Below, piece by piece: positions 15,690 through 24,829 of a stretch of DNA of 42,222 bases. The stretch is taken from contig NZ_SIRP01000001.1 of NCBI RefSeq assembly GCF_011634835.1, forward strand, positions 1,165,606 through 1,207,827, given 5' to 3'. The stretch is from Isoptericola sp. BMS4. GTDB lineage: Bacteria > Actinomycetota > Actinomycetes > Actinomycetales > Cellulomonadaceae. The notes under the pieces were generated by a model. That model had not been told where the DNA came from. It did not search any database and saw only the letters and a list, made by a program, of their open reading frames with translations. Each line of letters begins with the position of its first letter. Within the stretch, counting starts at the first letter, position 1. The position numbers were made by a program, and so were the translations under genes.

Positions 15690-16100
15690 TCAGGCGCCGA
15701 GCGTCTCCCAGTAGTCGAGGTCGACGTGCCACGGTGCGGGAAGCGCCGCGGCGAGCGTGTCGCGCAGGGCCTCGCCCTCGACTCGGTGCGCGGCGGCGAC
15801 CCGACGGTCGTCCCACCCTCGTTCGTGGTGGAAGTGCTGGTCGAAGACCTCGGCCCAGGCGTGCAGCCGTGCCGTGAGGACGTCGTCGACGAACTCGTCG
15901 ACCAGCGCGACGAGTCGCGGGTCGTCCTGGGGCCAGAGCGGCATCCGGGCGCCGTACTCGTTCATGAGCTTCACGCGGTCGAGGTCACGAGGTGGCGGCG
16001 CGGGAGCCTGGTCGGGACGACTGCGGGGTACGAACACCGAGCCACTCGTCGGTGCATATGCGTACCACCCGTGCTGGGCGTCGTCATCGGTCTCGGGCAC
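15690..16100 (-). CDS. Hypothetical protein
   Basis: Protein of about 136 residues that I do not recognise. A Pro/Ser-rich N-terminus with many aromatics (HGWYAYAP) is followed by a predicted helical region (about 45-115) containing 'WPQDDPRLVALVDEFVDDVL' and ending 'HVDLDYWETLGA'. It lacks a signal peptide and membrane segments. The GTG at 16100 is taken because an AACAGT hexamer lies 6 nt upstream, the leaderless spacing seen at other genes here. A GTG at 16127 in the same frame is an alternative. Coding use is convincing (strong third-position GC), but function is unknown. Confidence 0.7.
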   Translation of the reverse strand: MPETDDDAQHGWYAYAPTSGSVFVPRSRPDQAPAPPPRDLDRVKLMNEYGARMPLWPQDDPRLVALVDEFVDDVLTARLHAWAEVFDQHFHHERGWDDRRVAAAHRVEGEALRDTLAAALPAPWHVDLDYWETLGA

Positions 16101-16145
16101 ACGGCCACTGTTCCACGACCTCCCCACCGGCGTCGCCCCCGGACG

Positions 16146-17462
16146 TCACCGGGCGTTCAGCGGGCCGCCGCGGGCGTCGAGGCGCTCCAGGAGCGTGCTG
16201 AAGACGTCGCCGGCGCGCAGGCCGTCGTGCTCGAACTCGTTCGTCACCCAGGCGCGGGCGTTCCCCACGCGCGCGGCGGTGTCGAGCGACAGCCCGGAGT
16301 CGACGAACATGTCGTCGAAGTAGACGGCGGCCTCCAGCGGCACCTCGTTCGCCGCGAGGGTGCCGAGGTCGTACAGGTCGCCCCAGTCGTCGCGTGCTGC
16401 GAGAGCCTCGGCCGCGGCGCGGAACGGCCGCAGCGCGGCGACCTGCTCGAACATCCAGGGGTAGATCATCTCGCCCGTGAACAGCAGGGGCCGGGCCGAC
16501 GTCGCGAAGGCGGGGTCGGCGTCGCGCACCCGCTGCGCCGCCCACGCGGTGGCGCCCGTGCCGGACTGCGCGTAGATCGACTCGTGCAGGACGGCGTACA
16601 GCGGGTTCGTCGCGAAGCCGGTCGCCGCCTCGACCTCGGCGAGGAAGGTGTCGGAGAGCTCGTCCGAGCCGGGGTCGAACGCCTCGTCGACGATCCAGTG
16701 CACCCGCTCGAAGCCCGGGCCCATCCCGAACGCCATGCCGAGCGAGCAGAACCGCTCGACGGTCAGCGGGTCCCCGCCGGGGAGGCGGACGTCGCCGGCG
16801 GCGATCCGGTCGGCGACGCGCGCCACCCGCGCCTCGTCGCCGGGGTACCGCTCGCGGTACCGCGCGTTCTTGGCGACGACGCGCGGCTGCGTCCGCCGGT
16901 AGACCTCCTCGGCGCTCGCCGTCAGGCCGGCCAGACCGCCCGTGACGTACGACGCGGCGACGCCGTCGGGCGCGAGCGACAGGTACGTCAGGGTGAGGAA
17001 GCCGCCGTACGACTGGCCGAGCGTGGACCACCGCCGGCCGCCGTAGAGCGTGGTCCGCACGTGCTCGGCGTCGCGCACGATCGAGTCCGCCCGGAAGTGG
17101 CTCAGGTGCTCGGCCTGGGCGGCGGCGTCCCCGAGGGCGGTCAGTGCGCCCGCGCGCACCGCCGTCGACCGCCCGGTGCCGCGCTGGTCGAGCAGCACCA
17201 CCCGGAACCGCTTCAGCGCTTCGCCCACCCAGCCGTCGGGCCCGGTGGGCCGGGGCCCCTTGCCGCCGGGCCCGCCCTGCAGGAAGACCAGCAGGGGCAG
17301 GTCGTCGCCCTTCTTCGTCGGGTCGACCAGCTCACGCACGAACAGCGACAGCGTGCGCCCGTCGTCGGGCCGCGCCCAGGCCAGCGGCACGGTCAGGGTG
17401 CGGTCGGTGACGTGGACGCCGGGAATCGTGTACGAGGACTCGCTGGTCACGGTGCTGCTCAC
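16146..17462 (-). CDS. Alpha/beta-fold hydrolase, proline iminopeptidase-like (S33)
   Basis: Cytoplasmic serine peptidase or hydrolase of 438 residues, the usual length of the actinobacterial S33 aminopeptidase group. The oxyanion-hole motif QGGPGG is at 62-67. The nucleophile S151 lies in GQSYGG. The acidic and His members are probably in 'DDMFVDSG' (about 390) and 'EFEHDGLR' (about 415). Members remove N-terminal proline or other residues from peptides. No ribosome site is seen; a TAGGGT hexamer 6 nt before GTG 17462 suggests a leaderless mRNA. Confidence 0.88.
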   Translation of the reverse strand: MSSTVTSESSYTIPGVHVTDRTLTVPLAWARPDDGRTLSLFVRELVDPTKKGDDLPLLVFLQGGPGGKGPRPTGPDGWVGEALKRFRVVLLDQRGTGRSTAVRAGALTALGDAAAQAEHLSHFRADSIVRDAEHVRTTLYGGRRWSTLGQSYGGFLTLTYLSLAPDGVAASYVTGGLAGLTASAEEVYRRTQPRVVAKNARYRERYPGDEARVARVADRIAAGDVRLPGGDPLTVERFCSLGMAFGMGPGFERVHWIVDEAFDPGSDELSDTFLAEVEAATGFATNPLYAVLHESIYAQSGTGATAWAAQRVRDADPAFATSARPLLFTGEMIYPWMFEQVAALRPFRAAAEALAARDDWGDLYDLGTLAANEVPLEAAVYFDDMFVDSGLSLDTAARVGNARAWVTNEFEHDGLRAGDVFSTLLERLDARGGPLNAR

Positions 17463-17468
17463 CCCGCC

Positions 17469-17474
17469 ACCCTA
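17469..17474 (-). promoter_or_regulatory. -10 hexamer of the S33 peptidase gene
   Basis: TAGGGT on the minus strand, 6 nt before the GTG start at 17462. Confidence 0.5.
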
Positions 17475-17502
17475 GAGGCCGGCCGTCCCCACCACGCACC
17501 GC

Positions 17503-17662
17503 GAGCCGACAGCAGAGCTGAAGGGACGCCGTCGCCCCGCCCGCCCAGTCCCATCACCCACCCACGAGCAGTGAGCCGAGGCAGAGCTGAGGGGACGCCG
17601 TCGCCCCGCCCGCCCAGCCCCATCGCCCCCACGCGCAGTGAGCCGACGGCAGAGCGGCGGGG
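17503..17662. repeat. Degenerate tandem repeat, about 67-70 bp unit
   Basis: Three starts of the same unit at 17503, 17573 and 17640, each beginning GAGCCGA and continuing to GCAGAG. Units 1 and 2 share the following GGACGCCGTCGCCCCGCC core and are alike over about 50 bp. The third copy runs into the inverted repeat. Located in the 308-bp gene-free stretch between glpK and the peptidase gene. Confidence 0.75.
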
Positions 17663-17755
17663 ACGGACCTCGTGCGGGCGGCCGTATCCTTCCCGAAGTG
17701 GAGGGCGCCCAGCGCCCGTGAACGCGGCCGCCCGCACGAGGTCCGTCCCCGCCGC
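17654..17755. repeat. 31-bp-arm perfect inverted repeat
   Basis: Arms 17654-17684 and 17725-17755 are perfect reverse complements, separated by 40 bp. The structure lies just after the glpK stop codon (minus strand) and could terminate that operon. The arms contain GACGGACCTCGTGCGGGC. Together with the tandem repeat this fills the gap between 17463 and 17770; no gene was seen there. Confidence 0.8.
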
Positions 17756-17770
17756 GGGCCGAGCAGAAGA

Positions 17771-19285
<1,515 letters not shown>

Positions 19286-19342
19286 GGGGGTTGCCCTTCA
19301 CGTCGGTGTGCGGTGGTGCGGTACGGGGTGTGTGGTGGGCGA

Positions 19343-20104
19343 TCAGACGTAGACCGCCCCGGCGAGGCCGGCGAGCACGCCGCCGACCAGCGGGCCGGCG
19401 ACGGGGACCCACGAGTAGGCCCAGTCGCTGGAGCCCTTGCCCTTGATGGGCAGGAAGGCGTGGGCGATGCGCGGGCCGAGGTCGCGAGCGGGGTTGATGG
19501 CGTACCCGGTGGGACCACCCAGGCTGGCGCCGATGCCGACCACGATGAGGGCGACGGCGAGCGGGCCGAGACCGGACGGCGTCTCGCCGGACACGACCAC
19601 GAAGAAGACGAGCACGAAGGTGCCGATGACCTCGGTGACGAAGTTCCAGCCGTAGGAGCGCACCTCGGGGCCGGTGGAGAACACGGCGAGCTTGGTCGCG
19701 CCGGGCGCCTCCTGGTCGAAGTGGCGCTTGTAGGCGAGGAAGCACAGCACCGCACCGACGATCGCGCCGATCATCTGCGCGCCGAAGTACATGAACATGT
19801 TGCCGACGGTCGGCTCGATGCTCGCGGTGACCAGGCCCTCCGGGCCGGTGACCTCGAAGAAGGGCCGGTCCGCGGAGAAGAGGCCGATGGTGACGGCCGG
19901 GTTGATGTGGGCGCCGGACTTGAACGCGGTGAAGACACCCGCGAACACCGCCAGCCCCCACCCGAAGTTGATCAGCAGCCACCCGCCGTCGAACCCCTTG
20001 TTGCGGGGCAGGACGACGTTGGCGACGACACCGCAGCCGAGCAGTACCAGCGTCGCGGTGCCGAGGATCTCGGACCAGAACGCCTGGGCCAGTATGGAGT
20101 CCAT
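19343..20104 (-). CDS. glpF: Glycerol facilitator (MIP-family aquaglyceroporin)
   Basis: Inner-membrane channel of 253 residues with six transmembrane helices and two NPA half-helices: HINPAVT (about 66) and INPARDLGPR (about 205). The Asp after the second NPAR marks the glycerol-conducting rather than water-specific group. It lies between glpD and glpK, so glycerol entering by diffusion would be trapped as glycerol 3-phosphate by the kinase. Start ATG at 20104 lies 90 bp after the glpD stop. Confidence 0.96.
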   Translation of the reverse strand: MDSILAQAFWSEILGTATLVLLGCGVVANVVLPRNKGFDGGWLLINFGWGLAVFAGVFTAFKSGAHINPAVTIGLFSADRPFFEVTGPEGLVTASIEPTVGNMFMYFGAQMIGAIVGAVLCFLAYKRHFDQEAPGATKLAVFSTGPEVRSYGWNFVTEVIGTFVLVFFVVVSGETPSGLGPLAVALIVVGIGASLGGPTGYAINPARDLGPRIAHAFLPIKGKGSSDWAYSWVPVAGPLVGGVLAGLAGAVYV

Positions 20105-20194
20105 CGTCGGTTCACTTTCTTCTCGGGGGGACTTCGTCGTCTCCTGGCGGAGAGAGCGCGGCGGGCGGGGTCGCCCGTCGCGGTGATGGAGCGG

Positions 20195-21940
20195 TCAGCC
20201 CTGCAGGGGCTGCATGGCGGCGACGTCGGGCGCGCGCAGCCGGGCGGCCTCGGCGGCGGCGTCGTCGGGCTCGAGCCCGGCCGCGTCCTCGGCGTCGGCG
20301 CGGGCGGTGTAGGAGTCGATCTCGGCCTGCCGGGTGGCGTCGTCCCAGCCGAGCAGCGGGGCGACGATGTCGGCGATCTCGGGCAGGGCGCCGCGTCCGC
20401 GGTCGTCGACCTCGTAGACGAGGCGGGTGCGGTGCAGCATGACGTCCTCGAGGTGCAGGGCGCCCTCGTGGCTCACGCCGAAGTGGATCTCGGCGCGCAG
20501 GTAGGCGGGGGCGTGCTCGAGGGGGCGGGCGAGGCCGGGGTCCTGCTCGCACAGCTCGACCAGCGCGGCGACGTCCGAGCCGTACCGGTGCAGCAGGTGG
20601 TCGACCATGGCGGGCGTCCACCCGTACCGCTGCGCCCAGGCCCGGGCCTGCCGCCGGGTGGCTTGCAGGCCGACGGCGCCGAGCAGCGGGATCTGGTCGG
20701 TGATGGACGGGAGGGCGGCGGCCCGCTGCCCGATGGCGAAGTCGACGGCGTCCTTGGCCATCACCCGGTAGGTGGTGAGCTTGCCGCCGGCGATGACCGT
20801 GAGGCCGGGGGCGGGGCTCGCGACGGTGTGCTCGCGGGACACCTTGGCCGAGCTGGTGCCCTCCTTGGTGCCGGGCTGCAGCAGCGGCCGCAGACCGGCG
20901 TACGTGCCGACGACGTCGTCGCGGGTGAGGGGGTGCGCGAGGACGGCGTTCGCATGCTCGAGGACGTAGTCGATGTCGGCAGCGGTCGCGACGGGGTGGG
21001 TGAGCTCCTGCTCCCACGGGGTGTCGGTGGTGCCGACGATCCAGTACCGCGACCACGGGATGACGAACAGCACGGACTTCTCGGTCTGCAGGATCAGGCC
21101 GGAGGTGCCGCGGATGCGTTCGCGCGGCACGACGACGTGCACGCCCTTGGACGCGAGGACGCGCAGCCCGCCGCCGTCGCCGGCGAGCGACTCGGTGTCC
21201 TCGGTCCACACGCCGGTGGCGTTGATGACCTGCCGGGCGCGGACGGTGATCTCCCGCCCGGTCTCGAGGTCGACGACGACGGCGCCGTTGACCGCACCCG
21301 TGGCGCTCTTGGTCAGCGCGACGACCTGGGTGCGCGACGCGGCGTGCGCGCCGTAGCTCGCGGCGGTGCGGATCAGGGTGGTGACGAGGCGGGCGTCGTC
21401 CACGGACGCGTCCCAGTACTGGACGGCGCCGATGGCGGCGTCGTGCGCGAGGTCGGGGAACTTGCGCTCCATCTGGTGCCGGGTCAGGTGCCGGTGCAGC
21501 GGCATGGCGCGGCGGCCGGGGGCGAGGGAGGCGAGCGTGTCGTAGAGCGCGATGCCGGCGCCGACGTAGGCCCGCTCCCAGAGGCGGTGCTCCAGCGGGT
21601 AGAGGAACGGGACGGGCTTGACCAGGTGGGGCGCGATCGTCTTGAGCAGCAGGTCCCGCTCGGTGAGGGCTTCCTTGACGAGGTGGAAGTCGAGCATCTG
21701 CAGGTAGCGCAGGCCGCCGTGCACGAGCTTGCTGGAGCGGCTGGACGTGCCGGAGGCCCAGTCCTGGGCCTCGACGACGGCCGTGGACAGGCCGCGGGTG
21801 GCGGCGTCGAGGGCGATCCCGGCGCCGGTGACCCCGCCGCCGACGACGAGGACGTCGAGCTCGGCGCTCGCCGCCTGGGATCCCTCGAGCGCGGCAAGGG
21901 CCTGGGATCGTGCGTCGGCCGTGAGCCGGGATGAGGCCAT
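20195..21940 (-). CDS. glpD: Glycerol-3-phosphate dehydrogenase (FAD, aerobic)
   Basis: Membrane-associated flavoprotein of 581 residues oxidising glycerol 3-phosphate to dihydroxyacetone phosphate and feeding electrons to the quinone pool. The FAD-binding motif VVGGGVTGAG is near 31-40. 'ASGTSSRSSKLVHGGLRYL' (about 65-85) is the family signature. The C-terminal DAO_C domain covers roughly 400-540. GGAAGGAAG upstream supports ATG 21940. It is the first gene of the glp cluster and is divergent from a SorC-type regulator across 105 bp. Confidence 0.97.
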   Translation of the reverse strand: MASSRLTADARSQALAALEGSQAASAELDVLVVGGGVTGAGIALDAATRGLSTAVVEAQDWASGTSSRSSKLVHGGLRYLQMLDFHLVKEALTERDLLLKTIAPHLVKPVPFLYPLEHRLWERAYVGAGIALYDTLASLAPGRRAMPLHRHLTRHQMERKFPDLAHDAAIGAVQYWDASVDDARLVTTLIRTAASYGAHAASRTQVVALTKSATGAVNGAVVVDLETGREITVRARQVINATGVWTEDTESLAGDGGGLRVLASKGVHVVVPRERIRGTSGLILQTEKSVLFVIPWSRYWIVGTTDTPWEQELTHPVATAADIDYVLEHANAVLAHPLTRDDVVGTYAGLRPLLQPGTKEGTSSAKVSREHTVASPAPGLTVIAGGKLTTYRVMAKDAVDFAIGQRAAALPSITDQIPLLGAVGLQATRRQARAWAQRYGWTPAMVDHLLHRYGSDVAALVELCEQDPGLARPLEHAPAYLRAEIHFGVSHEGALHLEDVMLHRTRLVYEVDDRGRGALPEIADIVAPLLGWDDATRQAEIDSYTARADAEDAAGLEPDDAAAEAARLRAPDVAAMQPLQG

Positions 21941-22009
21941 CGTTCTTCCTTCCGATCGACGAGGGACGTTTTCCAGATCAACACTGGTGGCACGTCCTCG
22001 CAAGCCGGG

Positions 22010-22023
22010 TGCACGAACGTGCA
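22010..22023. promoter_or_regulatory. Palindrome TGCACG-AA-CGTGCA in the glpD/regulator gap
   Basis: A perfect 6-bp inverted repeat with a 2-nt centre, 23 bp before the regulator start and 70 bp from glpD. It is a plausible operator for the SorC-family protein. Confidence 0.45.
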
Positions 22024-22045
22024 GAATCCGTGAGACCGTGGACGG

Positions 22046-22999
22046 GTGACGACCGACCGGGAACGTGACGTGGTGATGGCCGCGACCATGTACTACCTGC
22101 AGGACATGAAGATGGAGACCATCGCCCGCCACCTGCGCACGTCGCGCTCCACGGTGTCGCGGTTGCTCAAGCGGGCGCGGGACACCGGCGTCGTCGAGAT
22201 CACCCTGCGACCCGGGCACTCGCGGGCGCCGGGCCTCGGCCAGGAGATCACCGAGCGGTACGGCATCGACGCCTACGTGGTGCCCGTCCCGGACTCGGCC
22301 GGCGACGCCGAGCGGCTCGACCAGGTGGCCATCACCACCGCCCGGCTCCTCGCCCGGTGGTTCGACTCCGAGATGGTGCTCGGCATCGCCTGGGGGACGA
22401 CCCTCGCGGCGATCGCCCACCACCTGCCGCACAAGCCCACCCGCGGCTCCGCCGTCGTGCAGCTCAACGGGGCCGCCAACACGCGGACCTCCGGCGTCAG
22501 CTACGCCGGCGACCTGATCGCGGGCTTCGGCGAGGCCTTCGACGCCCACCTGCACCACTTCCCGGTGCCGGCGTTCTTCGACTACGCCGAGACCCGGGAG
22601 GCGATGTGGCGCGAGCGCTCCGTGCGCCGCGTCCTCGACGTCCAGTCGCGGGCCGACATCGCGCTGTTCTCGGTGGGCGCCCTCACCGGCGGCGTGCCGT
22701 CCCACGTCTACGCGGCCGGGTACCTGGAGCCGGACGACGTCGGCGTCCTCGACACGGAGGGCGTCGTCGGGGACGTGTGCACCGTGTTCCTGCGGGCGGA
22801 CGGCACGTACCGCGACATCTCCCTCAACGCCCGTGCCACGGGCCCGTCGCCCGCCGAGCTGCGGCGCATCCCGCGGCGCCTGTGCGCCGTGGCGGGGGAC
22901 AACAAGACGGCCCCGCTGCGGGCCGCGCTGGCCGCCGGCGTCGTGACCGACCTCGTGGTGGACGAGGTGACGGCCGCTCGCCTCGTGGCGGGCCGGTGA
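22046..22999 (+). CDS. SorC-family (DeoR-like) sugar-binding transcriptional regulator
   Basis: Regulator of 317 residues. An N-terminal helix-turn-helix (about 10-55) contains 'MKMETIARHLRTSRSTVSRL'. The C-terminal sugar-phosphate-binding domain (about 60-315) has 'GIAWGTTLAAI' (about 110-120) and 'GVPSHVYAAGYL' (about 212). It is divergent from glpD, so it probably controls the glycerol genes with a phosphorylated metabolite such as glycerol 3-phosphate or dihydroxyacetone phosphate as effector. Actinobacterial glp operons are more often under GlpR-type or IclR regulators, so the assignment is inference from position. The GTG at 22046 is preceded by GACCGT at leaderless spacing. Confidence 0.88.
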   Translation: MTTDRERDVVMAATMYYLQDMKMETIARHLRTSRSTVSRLLKRARDTGVVEITLRPGHSRAPGLGQEITERYGIDAYVVPVPDSAGDAERLDQVAITTARLLARWFDSEMVLGIAWGTTLAAIAHHLPHKPTRGSAVVQLNGAANTRTSGVSYAGDLIAGFGEAFDAHLHHFPVPAFFDYAETREAMWRERSVRRVLDVQSRADIALFSVGALTGGVPSHVYAAGYLEPDDVGVLDTEGVVGDVCTVFLRADGTYRDISLNARATGPSPAELRRIPRRLCAVAGDNKTAPLRAALAAGVVTDLVVDEVTAARLVAGR

Positions 23000-23084
23000 C
23001 GACGGGTGAATGTCGTGAACGTCTGTGCACGGACGGGGGCGCGGCGTGCCGCGGACGCCCGGACGCGGTGGCCGGCCCCGGTCG

Positions 23085-23090
23085 TAGAGT
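23085..23090 (+). promoter_or_regulatory. -10 hexamer of argA
   Basis: TAGAGT, 6 nt before the GTG at 23097; no ribosome site. A leaderless promoter is likely. Confidence 0.55.
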
Positions 23091-23096
23091 GACCGC

Positions 23097-23627
23097 GTGC
23101 CCACCGAGCCCCAGGACCCGATCGCCCTGCGTCCCGCCCTGCCCGCCGACATGCGCGCGGTGCGGGGGCTCGTGGAGCCGTACGCCGAGCGACGCATCCT
23201 GCTCGACAAGGAGATGGTCGGCTACTACGAGGCCGTCCAGGAGTTCGTCGTGGCGACGTCCACCGACGGCGGCACAGCCGGTGACGTGGTCGGGTGCGGC
23301 GCCCTGCACGTCATGTGGGAGGACCTCGCCGAGGTGCGCACCCTGGCGGTCGACCCGGCGTGGCGCGGACGGCGCGTCGGGCACGCCCTGCTGGCGGCCC
23401 TGGTGGAGCGGGCCCGCGGCCTCGGGCTCCGCCGCGTCTTCTGCCTGACGTTCGAGGTCCCGTTCTTCGCCGCGCACGGGTTCCGCGAGATCGACGGCAC
23501 GCCCGTCACCGCGGACGTGTACGCCGAGCTGCTGCGCTCGCACGACGACGGCGTCGCGGAGTTCCTCGACCTCGCCCACGTGAAGCCCAACACGCTCGGC
23601 AACACCCGCATGCTCCTCGACCTCTGA
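23097..23627 (+). CDS. argA: Amino-acid N-acetyltransferase (short N-acetylglutamate synthase)
   Basis: GNAT-fold enzyme of 176 residues that would acetylate L-glutamate (or glutamine) as the first step of arginine synthesis. It closely follows the Mycobacterium tuberculosis Rv2747 layout: 'YEAVQEFVVA', 'VVGCGALHVMWEDLAEVRTLAV', 'VFCLTFEVPFFAAHGF', 'GTPVTADVYAE', 'GVAEFLDLAHVKPNTLGN'. The acetyl-CoA loop is RGRRVG (about 89-94). It is a monocistronic gene convergent with mutY across a 124-bp palindrome. Confidence 0.92.
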   Translation: MPTEPQDPIALRPALPADMRAVRGLVEPYAERRILLDKEMVGYYEAVQEFVVATSTDGGTAGDVVGCGALHVMWEDLAEVRTLAVDPAWRGRRVGHALLAALVERARGLGLRRVFCLTFEVPFFAAHGFREIDGTPVTADVYAELLRSHDDGVAEFLDLAHVKPNTLGNTRMLLDL

Positions 23628-23642
23628 CCCTTCGAGGCTGCC

Positions 23643-23766
23643 CTCCGGTGTTGTGGGTACGAAGATGGCGTGGATCCGGGCCCGGATCCACGCCATCTTC
23701 GTACGTACGAAGATGGCGTGGATCCGGGCCCGGATCCACGCCATCTTCGTACCCACAACACCGGAG
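23643..23766. repeat. Perfect 124-bp palindrome with internal tandem 48-bp palindromes
   Basis: The whole segment equals its own reverse complement, centred between 23704 and 23705 with no spacer. Inside are two head-to-tail copies (23657-23704 and 23705-23752) of a 48-bp palindrome, each beginning GTACGAAGATGGCG and centred on GGGCCC. The outer 14-bp flanks begin CTCCGGTGTTGTGG. It lies between convergent argA and mutY and would form one long or two shorter hairpins in either transcript, acting as a terminator. Confidence 0.95.
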
Positions 23767-23773
23767 TGGGTGG

Positions 23774-24679
23774 TCAGGCAGGCAGGTGGAAGCGGTCCGC
23801 GTCGTCCTGCTCGATCAGGCCGTCCTCGACCAGGCCCGCGAGGCAGCGCTCCACCTGCACAGGGTCGGGCCCGGAGTCCGCGAGCAGCGCCCGGGGGACC
23901 GGGGCGTCCGAGGCCCGCAGGGCCGCCATGACGCGCCCGCGGACCTGGCGGTCGGTGCCGTGCCACGCCTGGGTGCGGCGGCGGTGCGCGTGCGCGTCCG
24001 GCGGGTGCCCGGCGGCGCGCCAGGCGCACAGGTCGGCGACGGGGCACGCGTGGCAGCGCGGGGCGCGCGCGGTGCACACCAGCGCGCCGAGCTCCATCGA
24101 CGCCGCGGCCCAGCGGGCCGCCGTGGCGTCGTCCGCCGGGACGGCAGCGGCGGCCAGGGCGCGCTCGGCCGCGGTGGGTGACGGGGCGCCGAGGGCGGTG
24201 CCGCCGAGGGACCGGGCGAGGACGCGCCGCACGTTCGTGTCCACGACGACGGCGCGGCGGCCGAACGCGAACGCCCGCACCGCGGCCGCCGTGTACTCGC
24301 CGACGCCGGGCAGGGCACGCAGCGCCTCCTCGTCGTCCGGCACCGCGCCGTCGTGCCGCTCGACGATCGCGCGGGCGCAGTCGGCGAGCCGCAGGGCTCG
24401 GCGCGGGTAGCCGAGGCGGTCCCAGGCACGCAGCACCTCCGCCGTGGGGGCGGTCGCGAGGTCGGCGGGGGCGGGCCAGCGGCGCATCCACTCGCGCCAC
24501 ACCGGCTCCACCCGCACGACCGGCGTCTGCTGCAGCATCACCTCGCTGACGAGCACCTGCCAGGGGGTCCGGTCCGGGCGTCGCCAGGGCAGGTCGCGGG
24601 CGGCGCCCGAGAACCAGTCGGTGACGCGCTCGACGAGCTCGTCGGTGGTCTCGGGGGCCGGGGGCGCGGTGGTCGACAC
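23774..24679 (-). CDS. mutY: A/G-specific adenine DNA glycosylase
   Basis: Base-excision repair enzyme of 301 residues that removes adenine opposite 8-oxoguanine. The catalytic Glu is E46 (SEVMLQQT) and the Asp is D147 (VVDTNVRR). The helix-hairpin-helix is LPGVGEYTA (about 123-131). The 4Fe-4S cysteines are C202, C209, C212 and C218 in the expected 6-2-5 spacing. The C-terminal NUDIX-like domain of E. coli MutY is replaced by a short winged-helix-like tail (about 235-301), as is usual in actinobacteria. The GTG start at 24679 begins VSTTAPP; there is no strong ribosome site. Confidence 0.95.
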   Translation of the reverse strand: MSTTAPPAPETTDELVERVTDWFSGAARDLPWRRPDRTPWQVLVSEVMLQQTPVVRVEPVWREWMRRWPAPADLATAPTAEVLRAWDRLGYPRRALRLADCARAIVERHDGAVPDDEEALRALPGVGEYTAAAVRAFAFGRRAVVVDTNVRRVLARSLGGTALGAPSPTAAERALAAAAVPADDATAARWAAASMELGALVCTARAPRCHACPVADLCAWRAAGHPPDAHAHRRRTQAWHGTDRQVRGRVMAALRASDAPVPRALLADSGPDPVQVERCLAGLVEDGLIEQDDADRFHLPA

Positions 24680-24829
24680 GGTGGCCCATTCTCTCCCACG
24701 ACCTGTCACGCTCGGGTACCGGTCGACGGCCATCTCGCCCTGACGACTGGGGGTGGCGGCGCGGCTGCGCGGTGGGCGCGTGCCCACGTCGTACTGTGGC
24801 GCCGGCAGTACGAGACGGAGGGGTGGCCG

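Noticed and set aside
17459-17737. A 92-codon minus-strand frame with a repeated GLGGRGDGVPSAL peptide
   Set aside because: The peptide repeat only mirrors the DNA tandem repeat; no ribosome site or promoter hexamer, and the frame runs through the inverted repeat.
23643-23766. CRISPR-like or insertion-sequence ends
   Set aside because: The repeats are adjacent palindromes without unique spacers, no cas or transposase gene is near, and no target duplication is visible.
24353-24829. A longer N-terminus for the membrane protein at 24830
   Set aside because: It would lie antisense inside mutY, while GGAGGGG and the GTG at 24830 give a natural start.
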